Shown here: piece after piece, positions 1 to 10,346 of the stretch
Position numbering within the stretch: position 1 is the first letter of the stretch
Layout: each line of letters opens with the position of its first letter
Origin: Labia minor
Lineage: Eukaryota; Arthropoda; Insecta; Dermaptera; Spongiphoridae
Length of the DNA: 64,000 nucleotides
Direction of reading: 5' to 3'
Assembly: GCA_963082975.1 (NCBI GenBank)
Contig: OY720344.1
Span: forward strand, 87,358,107 to 87,422,106
Program-made: the position numbers and the translations under genes
Notes under the pieces: generated by a model
The model's input: the letters and a program-made list of their open reading frames with translations, nothing else
Told to the model about the DNA's origin: nothing
Database searches by the model: none

Positions 1-273
1 TACCCCTCCATTCTTCCAATTGGCTTCCTATCTAACTCCGACAAATCTTTCAGAAGAAAAAATAAGCGGGAGTGTCCTCCCCTAGACTTTCCCGCATATA
101 AATAGGTATAAAGAGTTGTGAATGAATATTTAGAATGTGTAAACTTGGTATTGATAAAGAGCCAGTTCGTGTTAGTTTATTGGTGTCAAATTTGATATTT
201 GGTAACATTTATATATATATATATATATAGAATAAAGTGCTACTTCCGGTTAACTGATATTTTAAATGCAAAA

Positions 274-797
274 AAAACAGATATGGATATAATATAAATA
301 TTTTTAATTTTATTTTATTTATAATATATAAGGGCTGGCTGTGACGTCATGAAGTGCTGGGTGACGTCATATAATTTTAAATTAAGAAAAAACTAATGAA
401 GATGATTTTTCTCGAGGATAAAACCAATACAAAGTGCATAACACGTGGAGATATGTCCTCACGTGAAATTTGATATGAAAATAACCCTTCACTTCCTCTC
501 TTCGATCGGCAATACTAGCACTTCCGGTTTCCGGATTTGCACCAAAAGTTGATCAATTCATCCTACTGATGTATTAAGTAAATATACCAAATTTCATCAA
601 AATCCGTTGAGCCGTTCAGGCTGTACACATCTATACGGACGGACGGACAGACGGACGGACGGACGGACAGACATCATGCTAAAAATACTTTTTTCTGTTA
701 AGAAAATGCATGATTCGTGGAGATATGTACCTAAAAATATCCATAGGTGAAATTTGGTGTGAATACAATACCTCCCTTACTATCGTCGGTCGGTAAA
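274..797 (-). mobile_element. Dispersed repeat with paired CRE palindromes, copy 1
   Basis: This is an inverted copy of the repeat at 52231-52848. Both share the motif ACCGACCG-CGATAG at one end, a block about the cold-spot phrase TGAAATTTGGTAT, and two TGACGTCA palindromes about 25 bp apart (here near 340-375). A GGAC-type tandem repeat sits in the middle. The inverted 13-bp subterminal motifs and hairpin seen in the longer copy suggest a non-autonomous rolling-circle (Helentron/HINE-like) element. That class assignment is inference; the repeat relationship is seen directly. No coding capacity was seen. Confidence 0.6.
636..672. repeat. GGAC/GGACA tandem repeat
   Basis: A short run of GGAC units with some GACA variants lies inside the dispersed repeat. 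The copy at 52231-52848 has only a short GTCC run at the same place, so the array length differs between copies. Confidence 0.85.
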
Positions 798-832
798 AAA
801 GAAACGCTACTTGTATAGGTAAAATGTCACTT

Positions 833-1094
833 CCGGTAGTCAGATCATGATGAAATTTGGTATCTGAATTTTTTTCATATTTTTAAATCTATATACAAAA
901 TATGAAGCAAATATCTCGAAGCAAACTGGTACTTTACTTGAAAGGTAAACGCAACCAGTGTAGGTAAAGTACCACTTCCGGTTAACCGATTTTGACGAAA
1001 TTTTGATAGAAATCTACAAACTGTGAATAATATCGGTGTACCAAATTTCGAAGTCCTAGCTTGATTAGTTTTTGAGTAAATTTGCTTACAGACA

Positions 1095-1125
<31 letters not shown>

Positions 1126-1297
1126 CATACATACATACATACATACATACATACATACATACATACATACAGACATAATTCGAAAAATGGTATTTTCCGA
1201 CTCAGGGAGGTCTAAAACGTCAAGATCTATCGAAATCTTGAAGTCGAAATTTTTGACGATTCCAATACTTCCCTTATACGAAGTATGCGGGAAAGTA
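833..1297 (+). mobile_element. Microsatellite-bearing HINE-like repeat, related to the 10347 family
   Basis: The block from CTTCCGGTTAACC to TAGCTTGATTAG matches, with scattered differences, the core of the repeats at 10347, 13401 and 23246. It is followed by a long CATA/ACAT array and a tail containing ACTCAGGGA, as in those repeats. The right end carries a hairpin, ATACTTC paired with GAAGTAT (about 1267-1288), followed by an A-rich stretch. This looks like a second subfamily of the same non-autonomous element. The left boundary is uncertain. Confidence 0.5.
1095..1171. repeat. (ACAT)n microsatellite
   Basis: About 19 ACAT units lie in an uninterrupted array at the position that holds an AC/GT array in related copies. 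Short open frames through it (MYVCMYVC-type and HTYIHTYI-type) come from the repeat and are not genes. Confidence 0.95.
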
Positions 1298-1855
1298 AAA
1301 AACAAGGAAAAAGAATTAAATTTATTGATCGGTTTTGTAATCTGGCTATCAATTATATATAGATTGTGATATATCAATTCACATTAATATAAATATCTTT
1401 GATAATAATATAACAAACTTAAGATTTATGATTAAGGAGTTAAGTTAATTTATGTATAATACCTATTTATTATTAAAGATTACAACTAGGGGGGTCCAGG
1501 GGGCATTGATTGTGAGTGAATTTAAAATTTTTTTGGTAAAATATGAAATGTCTTGTTTTGTTTTTTTCAAGTGAATTTAGGTCATGGTATATTGTTAATG
1601 TGTGATTGCATAAATTTTTGTAGAAAATTGAGATAAATTTATTCGTTGGACTAAATATACAGGTTGACATTGGTTGAGAGCAAATAACAAAAAATATCAA
1701 AGCCTGTTAATAAAAATGGAATAGAATATTATTGAATAATGAAATATCTTGATTAAATTCAAAACCGTTTTTTTTTCATCCATTTTCTTTTTCGTTGATT
1801 GGATTCCAATTTCGAATCAATCAATTTCATATTAATTTTTCATGTGTAGCGAAAA
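1298..1855. other. AT-rich DNA without a recognised gene
   Basis: I see no exon-like stretch, RNA gene or repeat with clear boundaries here. Confidence 0.5.
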
Positions 1856-1946
1856 ATGAAAGACTATTTGAACTTTTCTTCCCCGTTTTCATATTTCAAC
1901 GAGCTAAGACCGCCAATTCCCTTCTATTTTTCTCTTAATTTCACAG

Positions 1947-2131
1947 GCGTTGACTTTTTTAATTCTCTCTTCCGCGAACAAAAACTTGAAATAGTTAAAC
2001 TAAGCGTGAAAAGCGTAATTACAAATCATTCCCAGTTAGAAAATCCGCTTGGAAGTTATCCACTTAAAAATTTTCTGTCAGCAGACGGATTGATTAAAGT
2101 CCGACAGGCAGTTCTTAAATTAAAGAATTAA
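1947..2131 (+). CDS. Possible terminal exon of unknown gene
   Basis: A good acceptor (TTAATTTCACAG) precedes an open stretch of about 61 codons ending in TAA. The peptide begins after the acceptor with GVDFFNSLFREQKLE and ends VRQAVLKLKN; it is charged and not obviously low complexity, and the DNA is less AT-rich than its surroundings. I do not recognise a family. It could be the last exon of a gene to the left, a decayed transposon piece or chance. The frame stays open upstream of the acceptor, which weakens the exon case. Confidence 0.22.
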
Positions 2132-2814
2132 TGGAGGACGTAACGAGGGATGGAATTGATAGTTGTTTGGAATGAGAAAATTGGAGCAAAAGCAGATCTA
2201 TCATTTTGCTTTTGAATTGATTAGTCATATATCAACGTTACTTTTATTTGTTCAATGCAATTTGAATGCTATATTTGATAGGGAGATGGAGGACAATGTT
2301 TATTTTACACTGTAATGAATCCCATCTCGAGATAGAACTTCATTTTTGGCCAATAGCGATTCGGAAATAGATTAATTACTTTATATAACAGCATTTTGTT
2401 AATTGAATGATAAACGGGTCTGTTACGAGATGATTAAGTGATTAATTACTTAACATTAAATCTGATTACTAAATACAAGATATTTGAATTATTGAGAGTT
2501 AAACATGACTTTCCACTTGGTTTCTCCCTTTCATTCTTAATTGTCTAGTAATAATACCGTGGAAACAAAAATACATTGGATTAGATAAGAACTGTTGACT
2601 TTTGATTCATTGGATAATAATAGATAATTACTGTTATTATTATAACTCTATTAAATAATTCAAGTAAAATCAAGTTAAATTAAAAAACTTAATACTACGA
2701 GATAATATTTGTAGTGAAATAGTGTATCTTTCAAATTGCTGCACATTAACCCATACTATTTATTTTTATTATGGTTTTTAAATAAATAATCTTGAATTAT
2801 TTAATGGAGGAGAC
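2132..2814. other. AT-rich DNA without a recognised gene
   Basis: Nothing beyond simple AT-rich sequence can be supported here. Confidence 0.5.
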
Positions 2815-3022
2815 TGCATAACAAAGAATTTCATGACCTTTATGTGTCCCCAGACATAGTTAAGATATAAAATCGTGAAGTTTGCGATGAGCAGGAATGT
2901 GGCAAGAATGGGAGATGAGACTGGCGAAAAATATATTTGTTTGGATAGGTGTATCTCAGGTTAAGTAATGTAGTTGTTGTGGTCAAGAAATTTCGTGTTC
3001 TTTAGAGCCACAGAGATAGATA
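2815..3022 (+). mobile_element. Truncated LINE 3' end, copy 1
   Basis: The stretch matches the 3' part of the LINE fragment at 29961-30690. Shared parts include the block around TCCCCAGACATA / TCTCCAGACATA, the block encoding an AGxxxARMG-like peptide, and the final TTTAGAGCCACAGAGATAGATA. The coding part is shortened and broken. The end in GATA units is the same in all three copies in this window. Confidence 0.6.
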
Positions 3023-4086
3023 AGTAGAATTATTTAATTATTTTATATTTTTTGATATTTGTTTATTACTTTTATTCACACAGTTAGTAGAAAAGTCTAT
3101 ACAACAGTGTATGGATTTTCTTTTATCAAGTCTCCTAAAGCTATAAAATAATGATTAAAAAAAGTAAACGATTCGGGTTATAATGCCGTTTTCGGGTTGT
3201 CTTTGTGATATAGTGACAGGACGTTCGAGTAAGAAAAAAAAATTCGTTGTAAATTACTCAACTACATGCTTCCACGTACACTTCGGACCCTTATAATTGG
3301 AATGGATTCATCGCATGTTCTCAGGTCGAAAAATTCAATATCGTCAACAGCAAAAAGAGGGGAGAGATTTTCTTATTCTTTTTTAAGATTAAAGTGCCAT
3401 AAGATTATGAATAATACATTAAAAGAACAAAATACCATGCATTTCAATTAGGTTTACAATCAAGTTTTTTCTTGCAAATTCTTTAATTTTAATTCAATAC
3501 TTATATATTTTTACAATTAAATTTTAAAATTAGAGGTTAAAATCTATATTTGGGAGAAACTTGAGTATTAATAAATTCTTTGGTTGATTCCTATCAAATT
3601 TTATGATCTATTGTCATAAAATGTTTCATCGGGTTTTGCCATTTACATGAATATCAATAACTTTAATAACCGAAATATAATATGTATGTAGAAGTTGGCC
3701 TTTCGATGAATATTCTTTTTCTTTAAATTTAGCAATTCCGATAGCAAATCTTTATTTTCTGTTATAAATATCTATGGATTTGCGAAAATCGAAAAATCTT
3801 GATAGCAAAAATCACATTTCTCTAACCTGAATCACCTCCATCCAACTTCTAGTCTCTCCCAACTTCCTCCCTTCCCTCTTTATATTCTGTGGCCACGCGT
3901 TGGTCTACGGTCGCTTCCCAATTAGTCTCCCCACGACTAGATTTTCCTCACCCATTCTAGCCACGTATTCTGCTTTTCTATATAATATTTATAGCAAATT
4001 TATAATAAATAATTTTATAAAAATTAAAAAAAGATATATTTTTATGAAGTAATTTTTTAAAATTATTTTGTTTTTTAATTTTTCAG
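3023..4086. other. AT-rich DNA; CT-rich patch near 3830-3980
   Basis: No gene is recognised. The patch at about 3830-3980 is CT-rich and less AT-rich than its flanks, with no clear open frame. Confidence 0.45.
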
Positions 4087-4128
4087 TTAATTCTGCGCAA
4101 CTTTTAATATCGGCACCAGAAATTGGAG
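4087..4128 (+). CDS. Candidate small exon upstream of the Sam68-like tail
   Basis: A 42-bp stretch lies between a good acceptor (ATTTTTCAG) and a good donor (GAG then GTAAAG). It starts two bases before a codon, reads NSAQLLISAPEIG and ends one base into a codon. That is exactly the phase the exon at 6262 needs, and the joined codon is GGA (Gly). Support is splice sites and phase only; I cannot match the peptide to a KH/QUA2 region. A chance match remains possible. Confidence 0.33.
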
Positions 4129-5835
4129 GTAAAGTTTATATATATATATATATATATATAATATTTTTAAAATATTGGATAAATACACCTAGTTAAATAT
4201 CTTAAAGTATAAACTACAAATATGGTTTATTCTATTATATAGGTAGTATTTTAAATTTCTTTACCATTCTTATTAAAATTGATTTAAAAAAAAAATATTT
4301 TATTTAAAAATTAATTAAATAAATTGATTATTAAATCAAATTCAAATCAATGTTTAACTGAATGTTATTTATTTATTCATATTCACCGAGCATTATTCAA
4401 TTAGTGGGGTGAAAACAATTTGTTTTCGGATGAGATCTACATTAAAAATTTAAAGTATCATAAAGATGTTGTTCTTTCGTACACGACGGCCCGATGAATT
4501 TTTCAATTTTACAACCCTTGGCATGTGCCTGCACAGTTTCTCCCCACTGCTATTCTATGATGGTGCAGTTGGGAAACCTGTCCAGAATAACGAATGAAAA
4601 TTTTAAGAATAAATTACAAATGTTTATTGATTTCAAACGTAAACCCAAAATATATCTGTGAATGGGTGTGTAACTTGGATCTCTTTTTTTAACTTATTTT
4701 GTTTGTTTGTTATAATGGTAAGAATGATAAACGATGCAAAGGTCGCTTTTCCTCTCAGGAAGGAATAAAAGAAAGTTTGGAAAATTTCTTGATATGTAGG
4801 AGAGTTGATATTTATTAACTTTTCATGTAAAAGGGTGAAAACTTTGAAGTTTTGGTATTTTTTTATTGCTACCTTATCTTTATTCATTTATTGAACTAAT
4901 AATAAATATTTAAATATTTTTTTTCTAATTTTTTAAATAATTACACTTCATCTAAATAATATTTTGATTAATTTTCTTCACTAAACAGGAAATATTATAA
5001 TAATGAATGGGAATTTGAAAAGGTGGTGAGGAGAAAAATATGTGAAAAATATACATAAAAGAAATCCTTCAAGGTTGATTATGGTGCTGGTAATAAGCTT
5101 CTGGTTTTTAATAATATTTTTGTTTATTTAATCAAGGAATACAATAAAAGAGATAAGTTTTCTATTATTCTCTTGCCATTCTTCAACAGTTCATTTATTA
5201 AGTTTTATATTCACCGAACTATTGGATGAAAATTTAAACTTCAACAGCAAACCAATACTAATAAAATAAAAAATGATATAAGCTTTGATTCAAAAGAGTA
5301 GATAATTGATTGACACATTTGTTTGATTAAATTAATTTTCTGATTAATTCTTTTATCTATGTCATTAATTAAATTTCAAGTTATGTGGTCGCAATAGTTT
5401 TAAATAATTACACTTTATCTAAATAATATAATAATATTCTATTTTTTTCTTAACTAAACTGGGAGTAATAATTAATGTGACCATGAAGAGGTGAATTCCT
5501 TTCTTGAGTTTCCTCCCTCATGTCTTTTCCTAATTCAGCTGTACGATTTTTGATATTGTCTGTCTAATGCTTTTTTGATTTACTCGTTTTTTTCAATTGA
5601 ATTTTCATATAAATATAGTTCTTGGTACTCCTCCTTCATCAATATGAGTCATTCCATTGCTACATCCTCAATTCTAAGATTATTTGCAGGTGCATAGAGA
5701 TAATGCAATTTTCCTTTATACAATCTTTGTCATTCTTTTTAATTTCTTTAAATTTTCAATAATTTTTATTAAAATAATTTACCTATTATTTATATATTGA
5801 TTTAGATTTACTATATTAAATTAAATTTAGTATTG
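4129..5835. other. Intronic or intergenic AT-rich DNA with a (TA)n run
   Basis: A TA dinucleotide array occupies about 4137-4160. The remainder shows no exon-like sequence or element boundaries that I can support. Confidence 0.45.
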
Positions 5836-5843
5836 TATTAGAG

Positions 5844-6055
5844 GAGGGGTCAGGAACCTGGTGCCCGCGAAGCAATTTCCAAGTGCCCGCATTCAAATTA
5901 CTAAATATTAAATTATTAAGGTAAATTGTTTTTGCGATTAGGCTCTTAAACATTTTTGATTTATCAATATGGCTCTAAGTATCACCAAGTGTGCCCACCC
6001 CTGTTATATTATTTCAGAAATGTGCCCGACTATTGAAAAAGGTTGCCGACCCCCG
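5844..6055. mobile_element. 212-bp hAT-type MITE
   Basis: The ends are imperfect inverted repeats: GAGGGGTCAGGAACC on the left, and the complement of CGGGGGTCGGCAACC on the right. The flanks carry a perfect 8-bp duplication, TATTAGAG (5836-5843 and 6056-6063). Eight-base duplications and CAGGGGTCGGCAACC-like ends are typical of hAT transposons. It has no coding capacity. A fragment of the same family lies at 25061-25112. Confidence 0.8.
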
Positions 6056-6261
6056 TATTAGAGCATACTAATATGTAGTAGTATTTAAGAGTAATTTAAC
6101 AAATGTTTTTATGTTTTATTTATTTTTTTTTTTTGTATATAAATAATGTTTTTAATATTAATTGATTATTTGTTAAATTACAATTTAGAATATATGGTAG
6201 AAATGGTCGTTTCATTTTTTTTTTTATATATATATTTTTATATTTTTTTTTAAACTTGCAG

Positions 6262-6478
6262 GAGCGGAGACCGGTGCGAGTCCTTTGCTAGCTAGGAAGG
6301 CGGCTGTGGTGACCCGTGGAGGGTTGCGGACCAGATCGGGGTTGGCTGTGGCGGCGGCGGCGGCGGCGGCAAGCGGGGGTGGTGGTGCTACAGCCGCGAC
6401 CGTCGGCACTCGGGGGAGGGCGGCTGTCGCCCGCAAGGCGCTAGGCCCAGCAGCACAACCCGTCGTTCTCACACCCAG
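6262..6478 (+). CDS. Sam68/KHDRBS-like protein, Gly/Ala/Arg-rich exon
   Basis: This GC-rich exon sits in AT-rich DNA between acceptor AAACTTGCAG and donor CCCAG/GTACAT. After two bases completing a Gly codon it reads AETGASPLLARKAAVVTRGG, continues through a seven-alanine run and a GGGG stretch, and ends in VVLTPR. TRGG/RGR motifs followed downstream by a Tyr-rich region and a short basic Tyr/Pro/Arg tail are the layout of the C-terminal half of Sam68-family (KHDRBS) STAR RNA-binding proteins, nuclear regulators of splicing. The exon ends two bases into an Arg codon that the exon at 21005 completes. The KH domain would lie upstream and is not seen. The family assignment is inference from layout; the exon itself is well supported. 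Confidence 0.7.
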
Positions 6479-6928
6479 GTACATCGCAAATGCATCCTAC
6501 ACTCCATTAATTATGAACGAACCATCTCTCTAGAGGCTCCGTTTTATTCTACATTTATTGATTCGTTGGAAAAGATTTCCATGTACAGGAGGCCAGGTAG
6601 TTGAACCTAAAACCTCGTCATTCATATTTGAAGAGATACTAAAACCAACGTTGTTCATCATTTATGAATTATTAACTAATAGAATTTTATACAAGCATTT
6701 AGATACGTAATAATTATCTTTGCAAATCATTTTTTGTAACCATCCATTTTTAAAATTTTTAATTTTACTAGAAAGATATATTTTATTTTCTTAGTTGAAT
6801 TATATATTATTGAAAAAAGAAATGTTAACTTTACCTTGACTTATCTCAGATAGTTTTCTGAAAAATATTTTATATAGATATAAAATAAATATTATATATA
6901 AAATGGCGATGTTTAAAGGATAATGTTA
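6479..6928. other. Intron sequence, no feature recognised
   Basis: This is the first part of the roughly 14.5-kb intron between the exons at 6262 and 21005. Nothing else is seen in this stretch. Confidence 0.5.
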
Positions 6929-7186
6929 GATGGATTGTCTCCACTCGACTATCTCGCAATTTGAATTGGATTAAATAATATATATTATATTTAAATTAAA
7001 TTTAATTAATTATAAATTATAAAATAAAAAATAATATTTATTAAACCAGGGGTTTGGCTCTTTGTTGATGGCACCTTTGCAGTGTTAAAAAATTAATTCT
7101 GGTACTTTCAGTGATTCAATCAAGCTGAAATTCTATATACAGCAGTTTTATACAATTTTTAATCATGTGAAAAATTATCAAACATA

Positions 7187-8536
7187 GGGTGACCCAGCCA
7201 GTAGTTGAACCCCTTCCAGTAGTTGAACAAATTACCAAAAATCCGCCAAAATCTCAAGAGGAAACATGCTTGGAACGAGAAATTTTATTTTATTTTTAAG
7301 TTGTTATGTTGTCACAACTCAAACACCTATCGTCTGCTGCATGTGACTTAAGTACTAAGAGATATTATTTTTTTTCTCAAATGAAATGCTTGTTTTTGCA
7401 TTCACGACTAGTCTACTGAAAAAACGGTAAATAAAAGTAATCCACGTGCATCCTAGTCATTTTTAGAGAAATTTTTACCGAATTGGTCTTAAATTAAAGC
7501 TAAAGGACTACATTTTGAAGCATGATATTAAGGTATAGATATTTTTTATTTTTTAGAGCTCTAAACAGACTGTTCAACTAATGGCACTGTTAAAATGCAC
7601 AAATTCCAGTAATTGAACAGTGGTGAACGGTGCCCGCCATCGAAGATCACTAGACTGTGAATGTTCAATCCCTCTTATACCTTGAATCCCTCTTCCCCAA
7701 GGGTAGGCCTGAAGAATTTAGAAAAGTGTAGGGGAAGAGTGGGAGGGTAATATTGAGGCCCGTGAACTGTTTCAGTTTTGGAAAAGGCTTCGGAGCAAAT
7801 GTCTTAATGAAACTCAGACAAATGGCCTTTTGTCTGAGTGTATTGAAAAAGAGCCCGAAATTAATCATAATTTTGATGCCTCACCTTCAGCATTGAATGT
7901 TAGTGCAATCCAAGCAACACTTTCAAGACAAACGGACTCGACTAAAGTAAAGTAAAGTAAAACCAGGAATCTGTATGCAGTAACGGGACTCGACTCCCAA
8001 AGCAATTTCGTATCAAAAGTTTAAAAAAATTTTAAAATATTTTTAATTTTGTATCTTATGTGTATATTGCCGATTGGTGTTTGTTTGAAATAAATAAATA
8101 AATAAATATATGTATTATTGTTATTATTATTATTATAATTTAAACATTGAGCAATGTTTGGAATGTGAATCAGCCTTGTATTGTGTTATGAGTGCTCAAG
8201 CTATAGGCCTAGATATTTGTTAAGTCGTTTTGGATCTGTACCTAAACTTAAAATAAAAAAAACTATGAAATAACGGGTGTTCAATTACTGGAATATCGAG
8301 CGTTCAAAAACTGGACATGTCTGTTCAACCACTGGGATAAAATCATAAAAAATGTTGTGAATTTTTTTTTGCTTTTTATTTTTCAGTTAAGCACTGTTTA
8401 ATATTTTTTTTAATAACTACAATAATAAAGCTTTGTTAAAAATCCATTAGCTTAGTTTTACGGCTAATAGTATAGAACTTACAACAGGATCCGTGGTAAA
8501 CTGGCTTTATTTGTTCAACTACTGGCTGGGTCACCC
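7187..8536. mobile_element. Nested TA-target DNA transposon with 24-bp inverted repeats
   Basis: The left end GGGTGACCCAGCCAGTAGTT and the right end AACTACTGGCTGGGTCACCC are exact complements, and the match extends to 24 bp. Both sides are flanked by TA (7185-7186, 8537-8538), the target duplication of Tc1/mariner/pogo-type elements. The 1350-bp length and lack of a full transposase suggest a decayed or non-autonomous copy. The motif CCAGTAGTTGAAC recurs inside in both orientations (about 7213, 7565, 7606, 8278, 8320). Superfamily is inferred from the TA target only. Confidence 0.82.
7722..7955 (+). pseudogene. Open stretch in the nested transposon, possible transposase tail
   Basis: About 78 codons are open, reading EARELFQFWKRLRSKC in the first third and ending in an acidic then Ser/Thr-rich part with TAA. 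The preceding frame is closed by a stop. An acidic tail after the catalytic core is usual for pogo/jerky-type transposases, so this may be a degraded C-terminus. I recognise no catalytic motif, so this is a weak suggestion. Confidence 0.25.
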
Positions 8537-8717
8537 TATACCTTTATTTTTACGGTCAGTTTAGACTTTTAGAGGTAAAAAATTAAAACGTTGTAGGTAA
8601 TGACCCTCTTCCGGTTGAGCTACATTTCTCAAAAGTTGATAGAAAACTACGAATTTTGAATAATGCCCGTGTATCAAATTTCATTATTCTAGCTCAAACC
8701 GTTTTTTATACACTACA

Positions 8718-10346
8718 TTAATAGTTAATAATTTAAATATTTTTTATTGGCAAAGTTATTTTATTTATAAATTTATAAAAAAAATAAATTAATAAAATTT
8801 CTTTTTATAAAAATATTTAATTGGAACAATTTATTCAAAAATTTGATTGTATGTGAATTAGAACAGGCTGTCTTTGGGGAGGGGAATCCCAGTATTAAAA
8901 AAAAATTGCCTCTAAAAGAAATGATCTATTATATGACACGCTGTTATTTTCACTATTATTACTTATTTTAGACATTTTTTGTCATTAAAAGACAATTGAA
9001 ACTTCCACACGAAAAAAAATATTAAGATAATTTAAATCAATGTACAGAATTATAAATAGAATCAATTTTTAAGATAAAATAATAAAAAGCTAACAACGAA
9101 ATAAAATTTTAAAAAAATCAAAAATCCAAGTGTTGATAATGAAAAACAATTAATTTGCAAAGATAAGATTTCAGATGACTTAAACAATTGAATGTTAAAA
9201 TTTATTAGCTTGAAAAGAAAAGTTTGAAATATTTATACGATTTATATCCAGACTGTGGTGTCTGCAAAATCCTTATCTTTACCCGCTAAAAGGGAGTAGC
9301 GGAGTCCGAGGCGAACGCATCGATCACCTTTTGTTTAAAATATATATCTCCCAGCTGGGTCGTCTTAATGGGGGTCTCAAGCAGCACAGATAACAAAAAA
9401 TTAATTGACGCTCGTTACTTCCTACCGCCCAGGATAAAAATAAAATAAATTCTAAAGAAGCCGATTAGCCTTTTCAAATGGAATTAATTTCATTATTCTA
9501 TATACTATTAACAATACCTACCACACAAAGATGTATAAAAAAAGGAGAAATATGTTACTTCATATCTACTTATTAATTACCTATATTCTAATTTGAAAAA
9601 GAATTCAATTAATCATTTTCAATTATTAATGAAATAATAATTATAATAATTATTCCAGTATCGCGAATATGACAATGAATGAAAGTGATATTAATTTATT
9701 CACATATATACACTTATCGAAATGACTGTCAGATTATCTCAATTATCTTTCTTATCCTCTATCTATGTAATTTTAAATCTATATAATGATATCCTCTTAT
9801 ATCTATCTATCTCTGTGGCTCTACGGAACTTATATCCTCTTATAATTCATTATTTTATGATATTCAGCTTGAAAGTTATTTTCAAATTTAAAAACATATT
9901 ATGTATACCCTATCTTTTTACCCATTATATAAACAGAATAGATTTAAAGAAACTACTAATTTTAATGGATACTTAAATTAATAAATTCTAACTAAGATTT
10001 AAAAATTTAGTAATAATAATAGAATTAAATATCATAATAATATAACGACTGAGAAAGTCAAAAGGAAAAAATGTAAGTATTGTAATAATAGATGTTAATA
10101 AAAAATAATATAATAATGATTTATAATTGTATCAATATGTATGATTAGATTATAATAATGATAATAATTTATTCATTTTCATTCAATGAATTTGTTCAAT
10201 AAGAGAAAACAAACCAATCTTGATGGGTGTGTTAGGTTATAATTATAGAAGGGAAATTTACTTACTTCAATAAAATTTAAAATTCAACCTTGAAAAAAAT
10301 AATATTATAAAGACACTTGAAGATATTTATTTAATATAAAATAAAT
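8718..10346. other. Intron sequence with an unexplained GC-richer patch
   Basis: Mostly AT-rich. A patch at about 9255-9440 is clearly less AT-rich, including GGAGTAGCGGAGTCCGAGGC, and has no long open frame or inverted ends that I can define. A short LINE tail lies at 9799-9830 on the minus strand. Confidence 0.45.
9799..9830 (-). mobile_element. LINE 3' tail, copy 3 (minus strand)
   Basis: The complement reads AGTTCCGTAGAGCCACAGAG followed by ATAGATAGATA, the same 3' end as the LINE at 29961-30690. Only about 32 bp remain. Confidence 0.55.

Larger units (their letters stand above)
6929..8717 (+). mobile_element. HINE-like repeat split by a nested transposon
   Basis: The parts 6929-7186 and 8539-8717 together match the first two-thirds of the repeat at 10347-10952. 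The left end has TCTCCACTCGACTATCTCGC. The right part ends at the AAACCGTTTTT block, before the microsatellite, so this copy is 3'-truncated. The element at 7187-8536 interrupts it. Removing that element and one TA restores AACATATACCTTTATT, which matches the other copies. Confidence 0.8.

Noticed and set aside
875..1369. Overlapping frames of MYVC and HTYI repeats on both strands
   Set aside because: They are translations of the ACAT microsatellite and the flanking repeat.
9722..9976. 84-residue hydrophobic frame
   Set aside because: It includes the minus-strand LINE tail, and the rest is translated AT-rich DNA.
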